From Myxococcus hansupus (GTDB lineage Bacteria; Myxococcota; Myxococcia; Myxococcales; Myxococcaceae), in the NCBI RefSeq assembly GCF_000280925.3, contig NZ_CP012109.1:2066501-2130500 (forward strand): a stretch of 64,000 nt of DNA. The letters are read 5' to 3'. The notes beneath the pieces were generated by a model. It was not told where the DNA came from. It was given only the letters and a program-made list of their open reading frames with translations, and ran no database searches. Of the stretch, positions 1 through 8,542 are shown piece after piece (position 1 is the first letter of the stretch; each line of letters begins with the position of its first letter). A program made the position numbers and the translations under genes.

Positions 1-35
1 TGTCTTTTCCACCACTGCAATCCCCGGAGAGTTCC

Positions 36-290
36 ATGAAGGCGACCTCGAAGAAGCAGCTCCGTAAGGCCCGTGGCCAAGGCATGACCGAGTACATCAT
101 CATCGTCGCCCTGATCGCGATCGCGGCCATCGGCGTGGTGACCCTGTTCGGCGACAACATCCGCAAGCTGTTCGGCGCGTCCGCCGCGGCCCTGGCCGGT
201 AACGACAGCGTGCAGAACGATGGTCAGAGCTCCAACGACACGCTGAACAAGAAGACGATGAAGAACTTCGGTCAGAACAACGCCTACTGA
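36..290 (+). CDS. Flp-family type IVb pilin
   Basis: Small (84 aa) prepilin-like protein. It has a basic leader rich in Lys/Arg, a prepilin cleavage-type site at Gly14 with Glu at +5 followed by Tyr (residues 19-20), then one hydrophobic helix (about residues 20-43) and a polar Asn/Gln/Ser-rich tail. This is the layout of Flp/Fap pilins made by tad loci, which are processed by a TadV-type prepilin peptidase and polymerise on the cell surface. No tad secretion genes are visible downstream: the next gene is a cupin. Upstream neighbours lie outside the window. A Shine-Dalgarno-like GGAGAG precedes the ATG, and a strong hairpin follows the stop, so it is probably its own transcript. Confidence 0.85.
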   Translation: MKATSKKQLRKARGQGMTEYIIIVALIAIAAIGVVTLFGDNIRKLFGASAAALAGNDSVQNDGQSSNDTLNKKTMKNFGQNNAY

Positions 291-304
291 GCGTTGCTGA
301 CGGG

Positions 305-326
305 GGAGCCTCCGGGCTCCTTGGTT
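305..326 (+). terminator. Probable terminator after the Flp pilin
   Basis: GGAGCC (305-310) and GGCTCC (315-320) form a perfect 6-bp stem with a TCCG loop, followed by the T-rich TTGGTTCT. It begins 14 bases after the pilin stop, as expected for an intrinsic terminator. Confidence 0.55.
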
Positions 327-328
327 CT

Positions 329-368
329 CATGGCAGCGGCATCCACTTTCGGGTGGGGCTGCTGCCAT
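329..368 (+). terminator. Second, longer hairpin downstream of the pilin
   Basis: ATGGCAGC (329-336) pairs with GCTGCCAT (361-368), with an inner CCAC/GTGG stem, and is followed by an AT-rich stretch. It is either a back-up terminator for the pilin transcript or a structure in the leader of the cupin gene that starts at 433. Confidence 0.35.
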
Positions 369-432
369 CATCATTTAGAGCGGCCGTTCAGACTCGGGTC
401 ACCTGGGTCCAGCCGTCTCCTGGTGTCTCCGC

Positions 433-1296
433 ATGAACGCGCCCGTCTCCGTGGACCTGGCTTCGCTCCGGCGCCGCCTCTGGCTGTACAGGGCGCTGTC
501 CCTGTTCCTCACGGCGTTCGTCCTCTGTGTGCTGTTGGCCTTGCGGAGCGCCATGGCGGTACCGGAGGACCCCGACGTCGAGGTCTTCGACGTGCCCGCG
601 CGGTTCGAGGCCTTGTCTCAGAAGAACCCCGACGCGGCGGACGTCTCCGAAACCTACTTCTATGCGGACGGCGCGACCGTCCACATGCACGTCATGGGGC
701 GTGGACAGACGTGCCCGCTGCACATCCACCGCAAGACGCACGAGGCGACCATCATCGTCGCGGGGCAGGCGGAGGTGCATCAGGTCTGGGGCCAGGAGGA
801 GGGGCTGGCGGAGCGTCGCGGCACGCATGACCCCGGCGAGCTGATTGCCTCGGGGCCCTTCACGGGGCACGCCTGGTTCAATCGCGCGACGGACCGGATG
901 CTGGGCAACCTGGTGTTCGCCTCGCCGCGGTTCGACGGCAACCTCTACGTGGAGGTGGATGACGCGCGGATGCGGCAGGGCGCGGCGCCCTTCGTCTACG
1001 TCCCGCCTCCGGCCCTCGACGTGCTCCAGGCGGCGGGAGAGCCCGTGCACGAGGTTTCGCTCCCCGTCCTGTCGGACCGGATGGCTGCGGTGAACCTGGG
1101 CGCGGGTGAGTACGGGGTGGAGGGGACGCGGGCGGCGCCGGTGCTCGTCTATGTCACGCAAGGCGAGGGCGGCCTGTCCGCGGGGGAGGAGCGGCCCATG
1201 AAGCCCGGTCAGCTCTGGGTCCTCCGGCGGAAGGCGAGCGTGCGCGCGCGGGAGGGCCACCCGCTCTCCTTCTATGTCTTCCGGCCCGGGGCCTGA
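433..1296 (+). CDS. Membrane-anchored cupin-domain protein
   Basis: A 287-aa protein with one N-terminal transmembrane segment (about residues 20-42), then a cupin domain. The metal-binding style motif HIHRKTHE lies near residues 97-104, followed by the Gly-rich turn of the cupin barrel. A second cupin-like half appears at about residues 205-280 (VLVYVTQGEG, then a Pro-Gly turn), so it may be a bicupin. The substrate cannot be told. The position of the single N-terminal segment suggests that the cupin faces the periplasm. It stands alone between the pilin and a convergent membrane gene whose stop is 4 bases away. The start is the first ATG that gives the whole membrane segment. Confidence 0.6.
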   Translation: MNAPVSVDLASLRRRLWLYRALSLFLTAFVLCVLLALRSAMAVPEDPDVEVFDVPARFEALSQKNPDAADVSETYFYADGATVHMHVMGRGQTCPLHIHRKTHEATIIVAGQAEVHQVWGQEEGLAERRGTHDPGELIASGPFTGHAWFNRATDRMLGNLVFASPRFDGNLYVEVDDARMRQGAAPFVYVPPPALDVLQAAGEPVHEVSLPVLSDRMAAVNLGAGEYGVEGTRAAPVLVYVTQGEGGLSAGEERPMKPGQLWVLRRKASVRAREGHPLSFYVFRPGA

Positions 1297-1300
1297 GCCG

Positions 1301-3573
1301 CTATCGGGCGCCGCGCTTGTCGCGACGGAGCGCCACCACCACCAGGCCCAGCCACCCCACGAGTGACAGCGCGAGGCCGATGCGGAAGCTCAGCGGGCGG
1401 TACTCGAAGCGGACGGTGTGGGGGCCTTGGGCGACACGCACGGCCCGCAGCGAGACGTTCGCGCGGTGAATCACCGCCTCCTGGCCATCCAGCGTCGCGT
1501 GCCATCCGGGGTAGTGGCTGTCGGAGACAATCAGGTAGCTGTCGTCGCAAGCCTCCACCGCCAGCTCCAGGTGCCGCGCGCCCCGGCTCCGCGTTTCGAC
1601 GTGGCCCTGGCAGCGGGGTTTGTCGAGCGGCTCGCCGGTCGCCAGAAAGGCGATGTTCCGGAAGGGCTGGTCCGCGTCGATGACGGCCTCCAGGGCCTCT
1701 TCGTCGCTCGCGAGCCGTGCCTGCTGCACCAGGAAGGCACGGGGCAGCGCGGTTCGTGAGCGCGACAGCGTGGTGCCATCCTCGGCCTGGTGCAGCAGCT
1801 CCAGGTCCTCGAACGGGGGCGGGCCCCTCCGGACGTAGTGGGTGACGCCCGTGAGGTCGTAGACGCTCCGTTCGCCCGCCTGGTGGAAGCGTGTCGTGTA
1901 GCGAGGCTCGGGGGCCCCGTAGCCCTCCAATGCCGGGAGGCGTGCTTCCACGAAGCGGTTGGGGGTGAACCTGTCGAGGCTGCGCTCGATGCCGTCCTTC
2001 GACTGCGTGCGCGTCGGGTCCTCCGGACCTTCGATGTCCACGCTGATGCGTCCCTCGAACACCTCGGGAAGGAGGGGGCGCAGGGCGGAGGGGCGCTCCA
2101 GGGGCGCGGACGGGGTGTAGCGGGGCTCACTCAGCAGGAACTGCGCGGCGACCAGCTCCATGATGACCAGCGAGGCCAGCCCGGCGCGGACTCTTCTGGG
2201 ACGCGTGCCGCGCGCACCCGGGAGCAGCGCGATCAGGATGAGGGCGAGCCCCAGCCAGAAGGGAACCCAGGGCGCGCCGGCCTCGGCGGAGGCCCTCATG
2301 GGGAGCTGGCGCACCGCCCAGCCGATGGTGGCGACGGCCAGCACCGTGCCCGTGATGGCCGCGGCGGCCAGGAGGCCCGAAGGACGGCGCTTCCACGCGA
2401 GCCTTCCGAGCACGTCCACGCCGAATGCGGACAGGACCGCGAGGCAGAAGGCCGCGCCCACGAAGTACTTGGCCGGGTAGCGGAAGAAGGTGAACGGGGG
2501 AATGGATTGGAGGAGCCAGGCCGCCGGAGGGAAGTGCCGCCCCAGGCTCAAGCACGCCAGGAGCACGGCCCCCAGCGCGAATGGCTCAATCCGGCGCGGA
2601 CCCCAGAAGCCACCCACCACCGCGAGCACGCACGGCAGGGTGCCCATGAAGAGGGTGATGATGAACCACTGGTCCTGGCCCCAATAGGTGTCACGCGGCG
2701 AATCCGCGAGCGGCCAGAAGACGGAGAGGACCTGGGGCCAGGACATGGACCAGGACAACTGCTCGGACCAGGCGGACTGCGCGCGCATCGATTGTTGGGC
2801 GAACTCCGCCGCGGGAAACAGCACCACCGCGGAGAGCACCACCGCGCCGCCGAAGGCCGCCGCCACGCGAAACATCGCGAGCCCTCGGGGCTTGAGCGAA
2901 TGCCATCGCGGGGGTGGGGCGTCGTCACCGGCTGGGAGCCCCTGGGCGCCCCCATGCCCGCCACCGCCATGGCCATCAATCCCTGCCACAGCGTCGTCTC
3001 CGGTGAGCCCGCGAGCAGGGACATCGCGCCGTAGAGGGCCAGGCAGAGCCAGGGGCGGGGGCCCGGCTGGTGCGTCACATCGTAGGCGGCGCACAGCAGC
3101 AGCCCGCTCCAGGCCGCCGCGTCGACGACGTTCTGCTGGATGCCGAGCCCGACCATCATCGGCGACAGGCCAAAGGTGGCGCCCGCGACGAGCGCCGCGG
3201 GCCACGAGGCGTTCAACCTGCGCGTCAGCAGGAACACGCCCAGGGCCGCGAGCACCGTGTGCGCGAGGTGCATCACCGTCATGGACGCGACGGGGCCGGC
3301 GGCGAGCAGCGCGAGCCATCGCGGCGGGTAGAACGCCTGCGAGTACAACGTGGCGGCGAAGGGCTGCCCCAGGCGGAGGTAGGGGTTCCACAGCGGCACC
3401 TCGCCCGCGCGCAGCGACTCCAGGAGGAACGCCGAGTCCGGGAAGAAGATGCGGAACACATCCCGGCCCGCCAGCAGGTGCCCCGACAGCACGGACCGGT
3501 AGGTCACCGTGAGCAGCACCAGCAGGCCCAGGACAGACAGCGCTGTCCGCAGGCGTGAATCCTTGACCCTCAT
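1301..3573 (-). pseudogene. YfhO-like multi-pass membrane protein, frameshifted
   Basis: Large multi-pass protein resembling the YfhO family (GT-C-like membrane proteins linked to glycosylation of cell-envelope polymers). The N-terminal half (start ATG at 3573, residues MRVKDSRLR...) and the C-terminal half are in different frames. The break lies between about 2885 and 2960, where G runs occur (2910-2914, 2916-2919), and the frames fit the loss of one base. Joined, the product is about 757 aa with roughly a dozen hydrophobic helices and a C-terminal soluble beta-rich domain ending in one last helix. The ATG overlaps the stop of the preceding membrane gene (ATGA), so the two are co-translated. 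The break may be an assembly error in a homopolymer rather than a dead gene. Confidence 0.65.
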
Positions 3574-5048
3574 GGACGTTCCGTCGCGGTGGCGCGGTCC
3601 TGCGCCCAGAGCACGTAGGTCCCATCCCGCGTCACCTCGTGCCAGCCGCCCCGGGCGCGCAGGTGGTCGAGCAGGATGTTGCCCGGATTCGTCGTGTTCC
3701 AGAGCAGGTAGTCGGGGGCATAGCGTGCCAGCGCCTCTTCCCACCCGGGCTCGCCCCACAGCAGCCGGGTGTAGTCCTCGTGGATGGACAGGGGGAAGGG
3801 GTCATTGCGGCTGTCGATGAAGACCTTGTAGTCCGTGCCCGCGAAGAACGAGATGGCGCCGCCGATGACGAAGGGGTTGAGCACCTTCCCCGGCGGCAGC
3901 TTTCGAAGCTCCTCCAGCGCGCCCATGGGAATGAGGGACCGGCGCACGCCCTGTTCCACGGGCAGGGGATTGAGCGCGTGGATGGTGACGAGGACCCCCA
4001 GCACGAGCGCGGGCCAGAGCGTTCCCTTCGCGCGGGCGCTCCACTGGGCCACGGCTCCGTCCAGTCGGTGCCAGGGCCGCGTCACGGCGGCATTCACGGT
4101 GGTCCGGCCCGCGTGCTCCACGATGGTGAGGGCCATCAGGACGGCCGCGAAGGGGGCGTGGCGTTGCACCTTGATGGCGGCGACGCCGAGCACGAGTGTG
4201 GGCAGGAGGATGGCCATCCTACGGCCGGACGCGCCACCCACGACGAAGAGGGCGGCTCCGAAGAGCGCGAGGTAGGCCCAGCTCGAACCGAGGTCGAGGT
4301 CCAGGGGACGCCACTCCACGATGTTCTGCGTGGAGGGCAGCAGGGAGTGGTGGAAGGGATAGAGGTAGATGTTCACGCCATCGGGCCCCAGGCCCGCGGC
4401 GAGGAACGCGGCCACCGCGAAGGCCAGGCCGCGCAGGGCCTTGGGCCTGTCCTCGGCCGAGTCCAGGGCCATGCCCAGGGCCGTTCCTCCCAGGAGCGCG
4501 GGGCCCAGGGGCCAGCTTCCGTGGAGGTTGGCCCACAGGACACCGAGGAAGGGAAAGATCCACAGGATGCGCGTGTTGCCCGCGCGCCAGGCCTGGACGC
4601 TCACCACCGCGACGGTGAACAGGAGATGGCCCAGGTGGTAGGGCCGCTCCGTGCGCCACGTGGGGGCATGAACCAGCAGGACGGCGGTGAAGACGGCCAG
4701 CGCCAGCAGCCCTCGCCTGCCGGAGGCCGCCCGCTCCACGGCGGACCAGAGCAGCAGCACGTTGACGACGACCAGCGTGGCGATGAGCAGCCCCGGTCCG
4801 CCCGCGCCCAGCCAGCGGATGAGCGCCATGCAGGCCACGCCAAAGCCCCACTCGTGCGGCACCCAGCCCGCGGTCCCCGTGATGCTGAAGGGGTCCACCC
4901 GCGTGAAGCCGTGCTCCAGGAGAAACCGCCCCCCCGCGAGGTGGAAGAAGAGGTCGAAGTTCTTGAGCGGTGACATCCCGAGCCAGGCTGCGAGCACCAC
5001 GGCGATGAGCGCCGCCGGGCCTGGGAGGAGGAGTGACTGCTGACGCAT
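3570..5048 (-). CDS. Multi-pass membrane protein, GT-C-like, partner of the YfhO-like gene
   Basis: A 492-aa protein with about ten hydrophobic segments and a C-terminal periplasmic-type domain (about residues 370-490). An early loop contains NFDLFFHLAGGRF and WVPHEWG. This layout (short first helix, acidic first loop, C-terminal soluble domain) resembles GT-C glycosyltransferases and the many uncharacterised myxobacterial proteins of that fold. The substrate is unknown. It is the first gene of a two-gene unit: its stop overlaps the ATG of the YfhO-like gene by four bases. The two probably work together in lipid-linked sugar transfer or envelope polymer decoration; that role is inference from fold and neighbourhood. 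Confidence 0.55.
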   Translation of the reverse strand: MRQQSLLLPGPAALIAVVLAAWLGMSPLKNFDLFFHLAGGRFLLEHGFTRVDPFSITGTAGWVPHEWGFGVACMALIRWLGAGGPGLLIATLVVVNVLLLWSAVERAASGRRGLLALAVFTAVLLVHAPTWRTERPYHLGHLLFTVAVVSVQAWRAGNTRILWIFPFLGVLWANLHGSWPLGPALLGGTALGMALDSAEDRPKALRGLAFAVAAFLAAGLGPDGVNIYLYPFHHSLLPSTQNIVEWRPLDLDLGSSWAYLALFGAALFVVGGASGRRMAILLPTLVLGVAAIKVQRHAPFAAVLMALTIVEHAGRTTVNAAVTRPWHRLDGAVAQWSARAKGTLWPALVLGVLVTIHALNPLPVEQGVRRSLIPMGALEELRKLPPGKVLNPFVIGGAISFFAGTDYKVFIDSRNDPFPLSIHEDYTRLLWGEPGWEEALARYAPDYLLWNTTNPGNILLDHLRARGGWHEVTRDGTYVLWAQDRATATERP

Positions 5049-5132
5049 GGCGGGCAGGCTACCGTGTTACGGCAGACACGCGAAGGCAGCGGCGCGGGCG
5101 GGCCATCGGAAGCCGCGCCCCTTCGCACGGCC

Positions 5133-5163
5133 TTGACCCTCACGCGACGTGAGACCCTAAACC
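5133..5163 (+). promoter_or_regulatory. MerR/TipA-type promoter with operator dyad
   Basis: A -35 box TTGACC (5133-5138) and a weak -10 TAAACC (5158-5163) are separated by 19 bp, the over-long spacing typical of MerR-controlled promoters. The spacer holds a perfect inverted repeat, CTCACG-CGA-CGTGAG (5139-5153). The operator of Streptomyces tipA, as I remember it, has the same CTCACG...CGTGAG core. It lies 30 bases upstream of the regulator start, so it implies autoregulation. Confidence 0.65.
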
Positions 5164-5182
5164 TCTCCTCGAGGAGGTGGAG

Positions 5183-5965
5183 ATGGCCCTGACGGTGAGC
5201 CAGGTCGCCCGGCTGGCGAAAATCAGCATCCGGGCGTTGCACCACTATGACGAGCTGGGCCTGTTGCGCCCGTCGGACCGCAGCGAGTCGGGCTACCGGC
5301 TCTACTCGCAGGCGGACCTGCAGCGGCTGCAACAGGTGCTCTTCTTCAAGGAACTGGGTTTCCCGCTGGAGGAGATTCGCCGCATCCTGGCCGACCCCAC
5401 CTTCGACCTGCGCGCCGCCCTGCGGATGCAGCGGCAGTTGCTGACGGAGCGCGCCTCCCGGCTGGACGCGCTGGTGCACGCAGTGGACACGGCGCTGGAC
5501 GCGCTGGAAAGGGGAACGCACGTGGACAAGGACGCGATGTTCGAGGCCTTCGGCGACTTCGACCCGTCGAAGTACGAGGAAGAGGCGAAGCAACGCTGGG
5601 GGGAAACGGAGGCCTACAAGGAGTCCTCCCGGAGGGCCGCGCGCTACAAGAAGGAGGACTGGAAGCGCATCAAGGAGGAGGGAGATGCACTCTTCCAGGC
5701 GATGGCGGCCCTGCTCGACGCGGGCACCGCCGCGGCCTCCACGGAGGCCATGGACCTGGCCGAGGCGCACCGGCGATATCTCGGCACGTGGTTCTACCCG
5801 TGCGCGCACACCATGCATCGGGGCCTGGGGGAGCTCTACGTGGCCGACTCGCGCTTCACGGAGAACATCGACAAGACGCGTGCCGGTCTCTCCCTGTTCC
5901 TGCGTGACGCCTTCGCGGCCAACGCCGAACGGCATGGCGCTGGCGAACCCTGCGGCTCGATTTAG
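5183..5965 (+). CDS. MerR-family regulator with TipAS drug-sensing domain
   Basis: About 260 aa. Residues 1-70 form a MerR winged helix (VSQVARLAKISIRALHHYDE, then GLLRPS and GYRLYS). A coiled linker follows, and then a TipAS-type C-terminal domain (about residues 130-255, with WGETEAYKES and HRRYLGTWFYPC). In Streptomyces TipAL this domain binds thiopeptide antibiotics and turns on its own promoter. The ATG at 5183 has GAGGAGG six bases upstream; a GTG two codons earlier lies inside that Shine-Dalgarno and was not chosen. The operator just upstream suggests autoactivation. The stop overlaps the convergent next gene by four bases. No obvious target gene lies beside it. Confidence 0.85.
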   Translation: MALTVSQVARLAKISIRALHHYDELGLLRPSDRSESGYRLYSQADLQRLQQVLFFKELGFPLEEIRRILADPTFDLRAALRMQRQLLTERASRLDALVHAVDTALDALERGTHVDKDAMFEAFGDFDPSKYEEEAKQRWGETEAYKESSRRAARYKKEDWKRIKEEGDALFQAMAALLDAGTAAASTEAMDLAEAHRRYLGTWFYPCAHTMHRGLGELYVADSRFTENIDKTRAGLSLFLRDAFAANAERHGAGEPCGSI

Positions 5966-7131
5966 CTGAAGCCCAGCCGTTTCAGCATCACCGCGCGGAT
6001 GGACGGAATCCGGAAGCGGTAGATGAGGGCATCCGCGAAGTAGTGCGCCAGGACGCACGCGAAGCCCAGGGACGTCGCGACGCGCAGCATCGGGTGCATC
6101 TCCGCCGCGCCCATGTTGCTGCCCAGGGCCCCGCGCATGACACCTTGCTGGATGAGTCCGTGCACCGCCCCCAGCGCGAGCAGGGGCAGCATGGACGCAA
6201 TCATCGCCGGGACGATGAACTTCCGGGGCAGCCGGGGCGCGTCGCCCTCACGCGGCTCCAGCATGCGCGCGGTGAGCATGTAGTACTCGAGCCCGTGCAT
6301 GGCGGGCAGCATGACGTAGCCCCACGTGGGGGCCACCAGCACCAGCCCGGTCGCCGTCGCCATGGCCAGGAGGTACAGCACCTTGGGCCCGCTGACGGCC
6401 TCCGTGCGCATCACGGAGCGGAACAGCAGCAGGAAGTAGCCCAGCCATACCGCGAGCAGCACCGCCAGCGCCCCGTGAGGCAGCACGTGTCCCTGGCCCA
6501 CATCCAGGTACGCGGGCGCGGTGGGGCCCGGGGACTCGGCGACGAAGAAGATGCGCACCAGCAGCAGGGTGAGCATCAGCGGGACGTACATCTGTTGCAG
6601 CTTGCGCTCGACAGTGGAGGCGCCGGGCAGGCCGGCCTTGCTCGCGCGCAGGCCGTGCAGCGACCAGATGCCCCGGTGCTGGGACAACGTGTGGTGCGTG
6701 CCGAAGACGTTGAAGAGCACCGCCACGCCGTACGTATGGGCCGTGCGCTCCGCATAGAAGGTGAAGAAGAGCACCGTGCCCACGCCGAGCATGGCCAGCG
6801 AGCCGGCGAGCACCTGGCGCGGCTGCCCCGGGGCGGCTGTCAGCACGTCCCGGTGCACTGCGAACAGGAGGAAGGTGAGGATGACGTGCGTGGCGTTGCC
6901 GAGCAGGTTCTGCGCCGTCCAGGCCGAAAGCCGGTGGGCATTCTCCGCTGCGCCCGGGGCCAGCAGGCCCATGGCGGCGGCCGTGCACAGGGCCAGGGCC
7001 AGGGGCAGGGCGACGATGAGGAAATCCGCTCGCGGAGAGAAGAGCCACAGGTCCCGGAAGGCCAGGGCCCCCCGAGGGGATGGGGCCATCACGGGTGACG
7101 ACGGGTTCACGGCGGGGCTCAGCGGCGTCAT
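5962..7131 (-). CDS. Hypothetical multi-pass membrane protein
   Basis: A 389-aa integral membrane protein with about nine hydrophobic helices. It is His-rich for a membrane protein, with clusters such as GTHHTLSQHRG near residue 140 and HGLEYY near residue 270; His in helices could bind metal or cofactor, but no family is recognised. The C-terminus ends in a basic stretch. It is transcribed alone and convergent with the TipA-like regulator (four-base overlap at the stops), with about 75 bases to the divergent amidohydrolase. Distant likeness to Brp/Blh-type His-rich membrane oxygenases crossed my mind but is not supported by a motif. Confidence 0.55.
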   Translation of the reverse strand: MTPLSPAVNPSSPVMAPSPRGALAFRDLWLFSPRADFLIVALPLALALCTAAAMGLLAPGAAENAHRLSAWTAQNLLGNATHVILTFLLFAVHRDVLTAAPGQPRQVLAGSLAMLGVGTVLFFTFYAERTAHTYGVAVLFNVFGTHHTLSQHRGIWSLHGLRASKAGLPGASTVERKLQQMYVPLMLTLLLVRIFFVAESPGPTAPAYLDVGQGHVLPHGALAVLLAVWLGYFLLLFRSVMRTEAVSGPKVLYLLAMATATGLVLVAPTWGYVMLPAMHGLEYYMLTARMLEPREGDAPRLPRKFIVPAMIASMLPLLALGAVHGLIQQGVMRGALGSNMGAAEMHPMLRVATSLGFACVLAHYFADALIYRFRIPSIRAVMLKRLGFS

Positions 7132-7208
7132 ACGGTACGGACCCTAACATGCTCCGTGCGGGTCGTGCCCCTCGCGCGGCGCCGGACGCGTGTTAGAACT
7201 GGCATTTC

Positions 7209-8534
7209 ATGGAAGGCCGCCTGCTGCTGAAAGACTGTGCCGTATTCAGGGCGGACGGGCGCGTCCGCCATGGCATGGCCGTGGTGGTGGAAGGAAACAC
7301 CATCCGCCGAGTCGCCCCGGACGCCCAGGTGCCCGTGCTGCCCGGTGACTGGGAAGTGGCGTGCCGGGGCCGGCTCGTCGCTCCGGGGCTGGTGGATTGT
7401 CATTCGCACCTCGTCAACGGTCAGCTCCTGCCGCCCACGGGGCACTTCCTCATGCTGCCCCCCCGGGAGCGGCTGACCCGGATGCGCCACGTGGCGAGCC
7501 TCCTCACCGACGAGGATGTGGAGGACCTCACCCGTTACGCCGCCGCCCGCTCGCTGCGCCACGGCATCACCCTGGTGGTGGAGCACCTGTCCTGCCAGGA
7601 CGTGGCCGGGGGGCTCGCCGCGCAGGCGCGCGCCGCCGAAGCCGTGGGCATGCGCCTGGTGACGAGCCATTCGACGCACGGGCTGGACGGCGCGGCCCAG
7701 GCCGAGACGTGGCTGAACGCCAACGCGGAGTTCACCCGGGCGCACAAGACGCATCCGTTGGTGCGCGGGGCGCTGGGCTTCCACGCTTCGTTCACCTGTG
7801 ACGATGCGCTTCTTCGCCGCGTGGCGGAGCTGAGCCGGGTGCTGGATGCGCCCACCGTCTTCCACCTCGCGGAGAGTGATGACGACCTGACGGCGACCTA
7901 CTCCCAGCATGGCAAGCGGGTGGTGCCTCGGCTGGATGCGCTGGGGTTGCTCGGGCCGCGGGCCATCGCGGGTTACGCGCGCGTGCTGGACAGCGCGGAG
8001 GCGGAGCTGTTGGAGCAGAGCGGCGCCTTCGTGGCGCTGGCGGCGCGGGGGGCTCGGACGCTGGAGCGTGGCGTGGACCCCATGGATTCGGTGCTGCTGC
8101 GGGTCCACCTGCTGGGCCTGGGCACGGGGGGCCATGGGAGCCTGCGGGACGAGCTGCTCGCGGCCATGGTGGGCGTGCTGCGCATCTCCCGCTCGGGCCG
8201 GATGCCCGACGTGGATGGCGCGTTGGCGCACCTGCTCGTCAACGGGCCCGCGGAGCTGTGCACGCGGCTGTTCGGCCTGCCCTCCGGCAACGTGGAGGAG
8301 GGGAGCATCGCGGACCTGGTCGTCTATGACGTCGTGCCGACGGCGGACCCGGAGACGGGGTATTCGCCGCACCTGCTCGGGCAGCTCGCGCATTCGCCGG
8401 TGGGCTGGACGGTGGTCAACGGGCGCGTCTGTGTTCGCGAGGGGCAGCTCTTGGGGCTCGACTACACCGAGCTGTCTCGGGCCGCGACCCGGGCGCTGGA
8501 GCGCGTGTGGACGCGCGCCCGGCTGGGGACCTGA
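7209..8534 (+). CDS. Amidohydrolase-superfamily protein (SsnA-like), active site partly lost
   Basis: A 441-aa protein with the TIM-barrel amidohydrolase layout. A beta-sandwich flank is followed by VAPGLVDCHSHL (HxH metal motif, residues 62-64), GFHASFT, FHLAES, and the closing beta-sandwich with SIADLVVYD and TVVNGRVCV. In SsnA/TrzA-like aminohydrolases the next landmarks are a His in an AHxxHxD segment and an Asp in GTDG. Here the matching positions read AGYARVLD and GTGG, so the third metal His and the catalytic Asp appear to be gone. It may therefore be a binding protein or use altered chemistry. It is followed closely by the methyltransferase on the same strand. Confidence 0.7.
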   Translation: MEGRLLLKDCAVFRADGRVRHGMAVVVEGNTIRRVAPDAQVPVLPGDWEVACRGRLVAPGLVDCHSHLVNGQLLPPTGHFLMLPPRERLTRMRHVASLLTDEDVEDLTRYAAARSLRHGITLVVEHLSCQDVAGGLAAQARAAEAVGMRLVTSHSTHGLDGAAQAETWLNANAEFTRAHKTHPLVRGALGFHASFTCDDALLRRVAELSRVLDAPTVFHLAESDDDLTATYSQHGKRVVPRLDALGLLGPRAIAGYARVLDSAEAELLEQSGAFVALAARGARTLERGVDPMDSVLLRVHLLGLGTGGHGSLRDELLAAMVGVLRISRSGRMPDVDGALAHLLVNGPAELCTRLFGLPSGNVEEGSIADLVVYDVVPTADPETGYSPHLLGQLAHSPVGWTVVNGRVCVREGQLLGLDYTELSRAATRALERVWTRARLGT

Positions 8535-8542
8535 GCGGCGTC

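Noticed and set aside
2880..2960. Programmed -1 frameshift in the YfhO-like gene
   Set aside because: No slippery heptamer with a downstream pseudoknot was recognised, and two other genes show the same one-base loss at G/C runs, so error or mutation is simpler.
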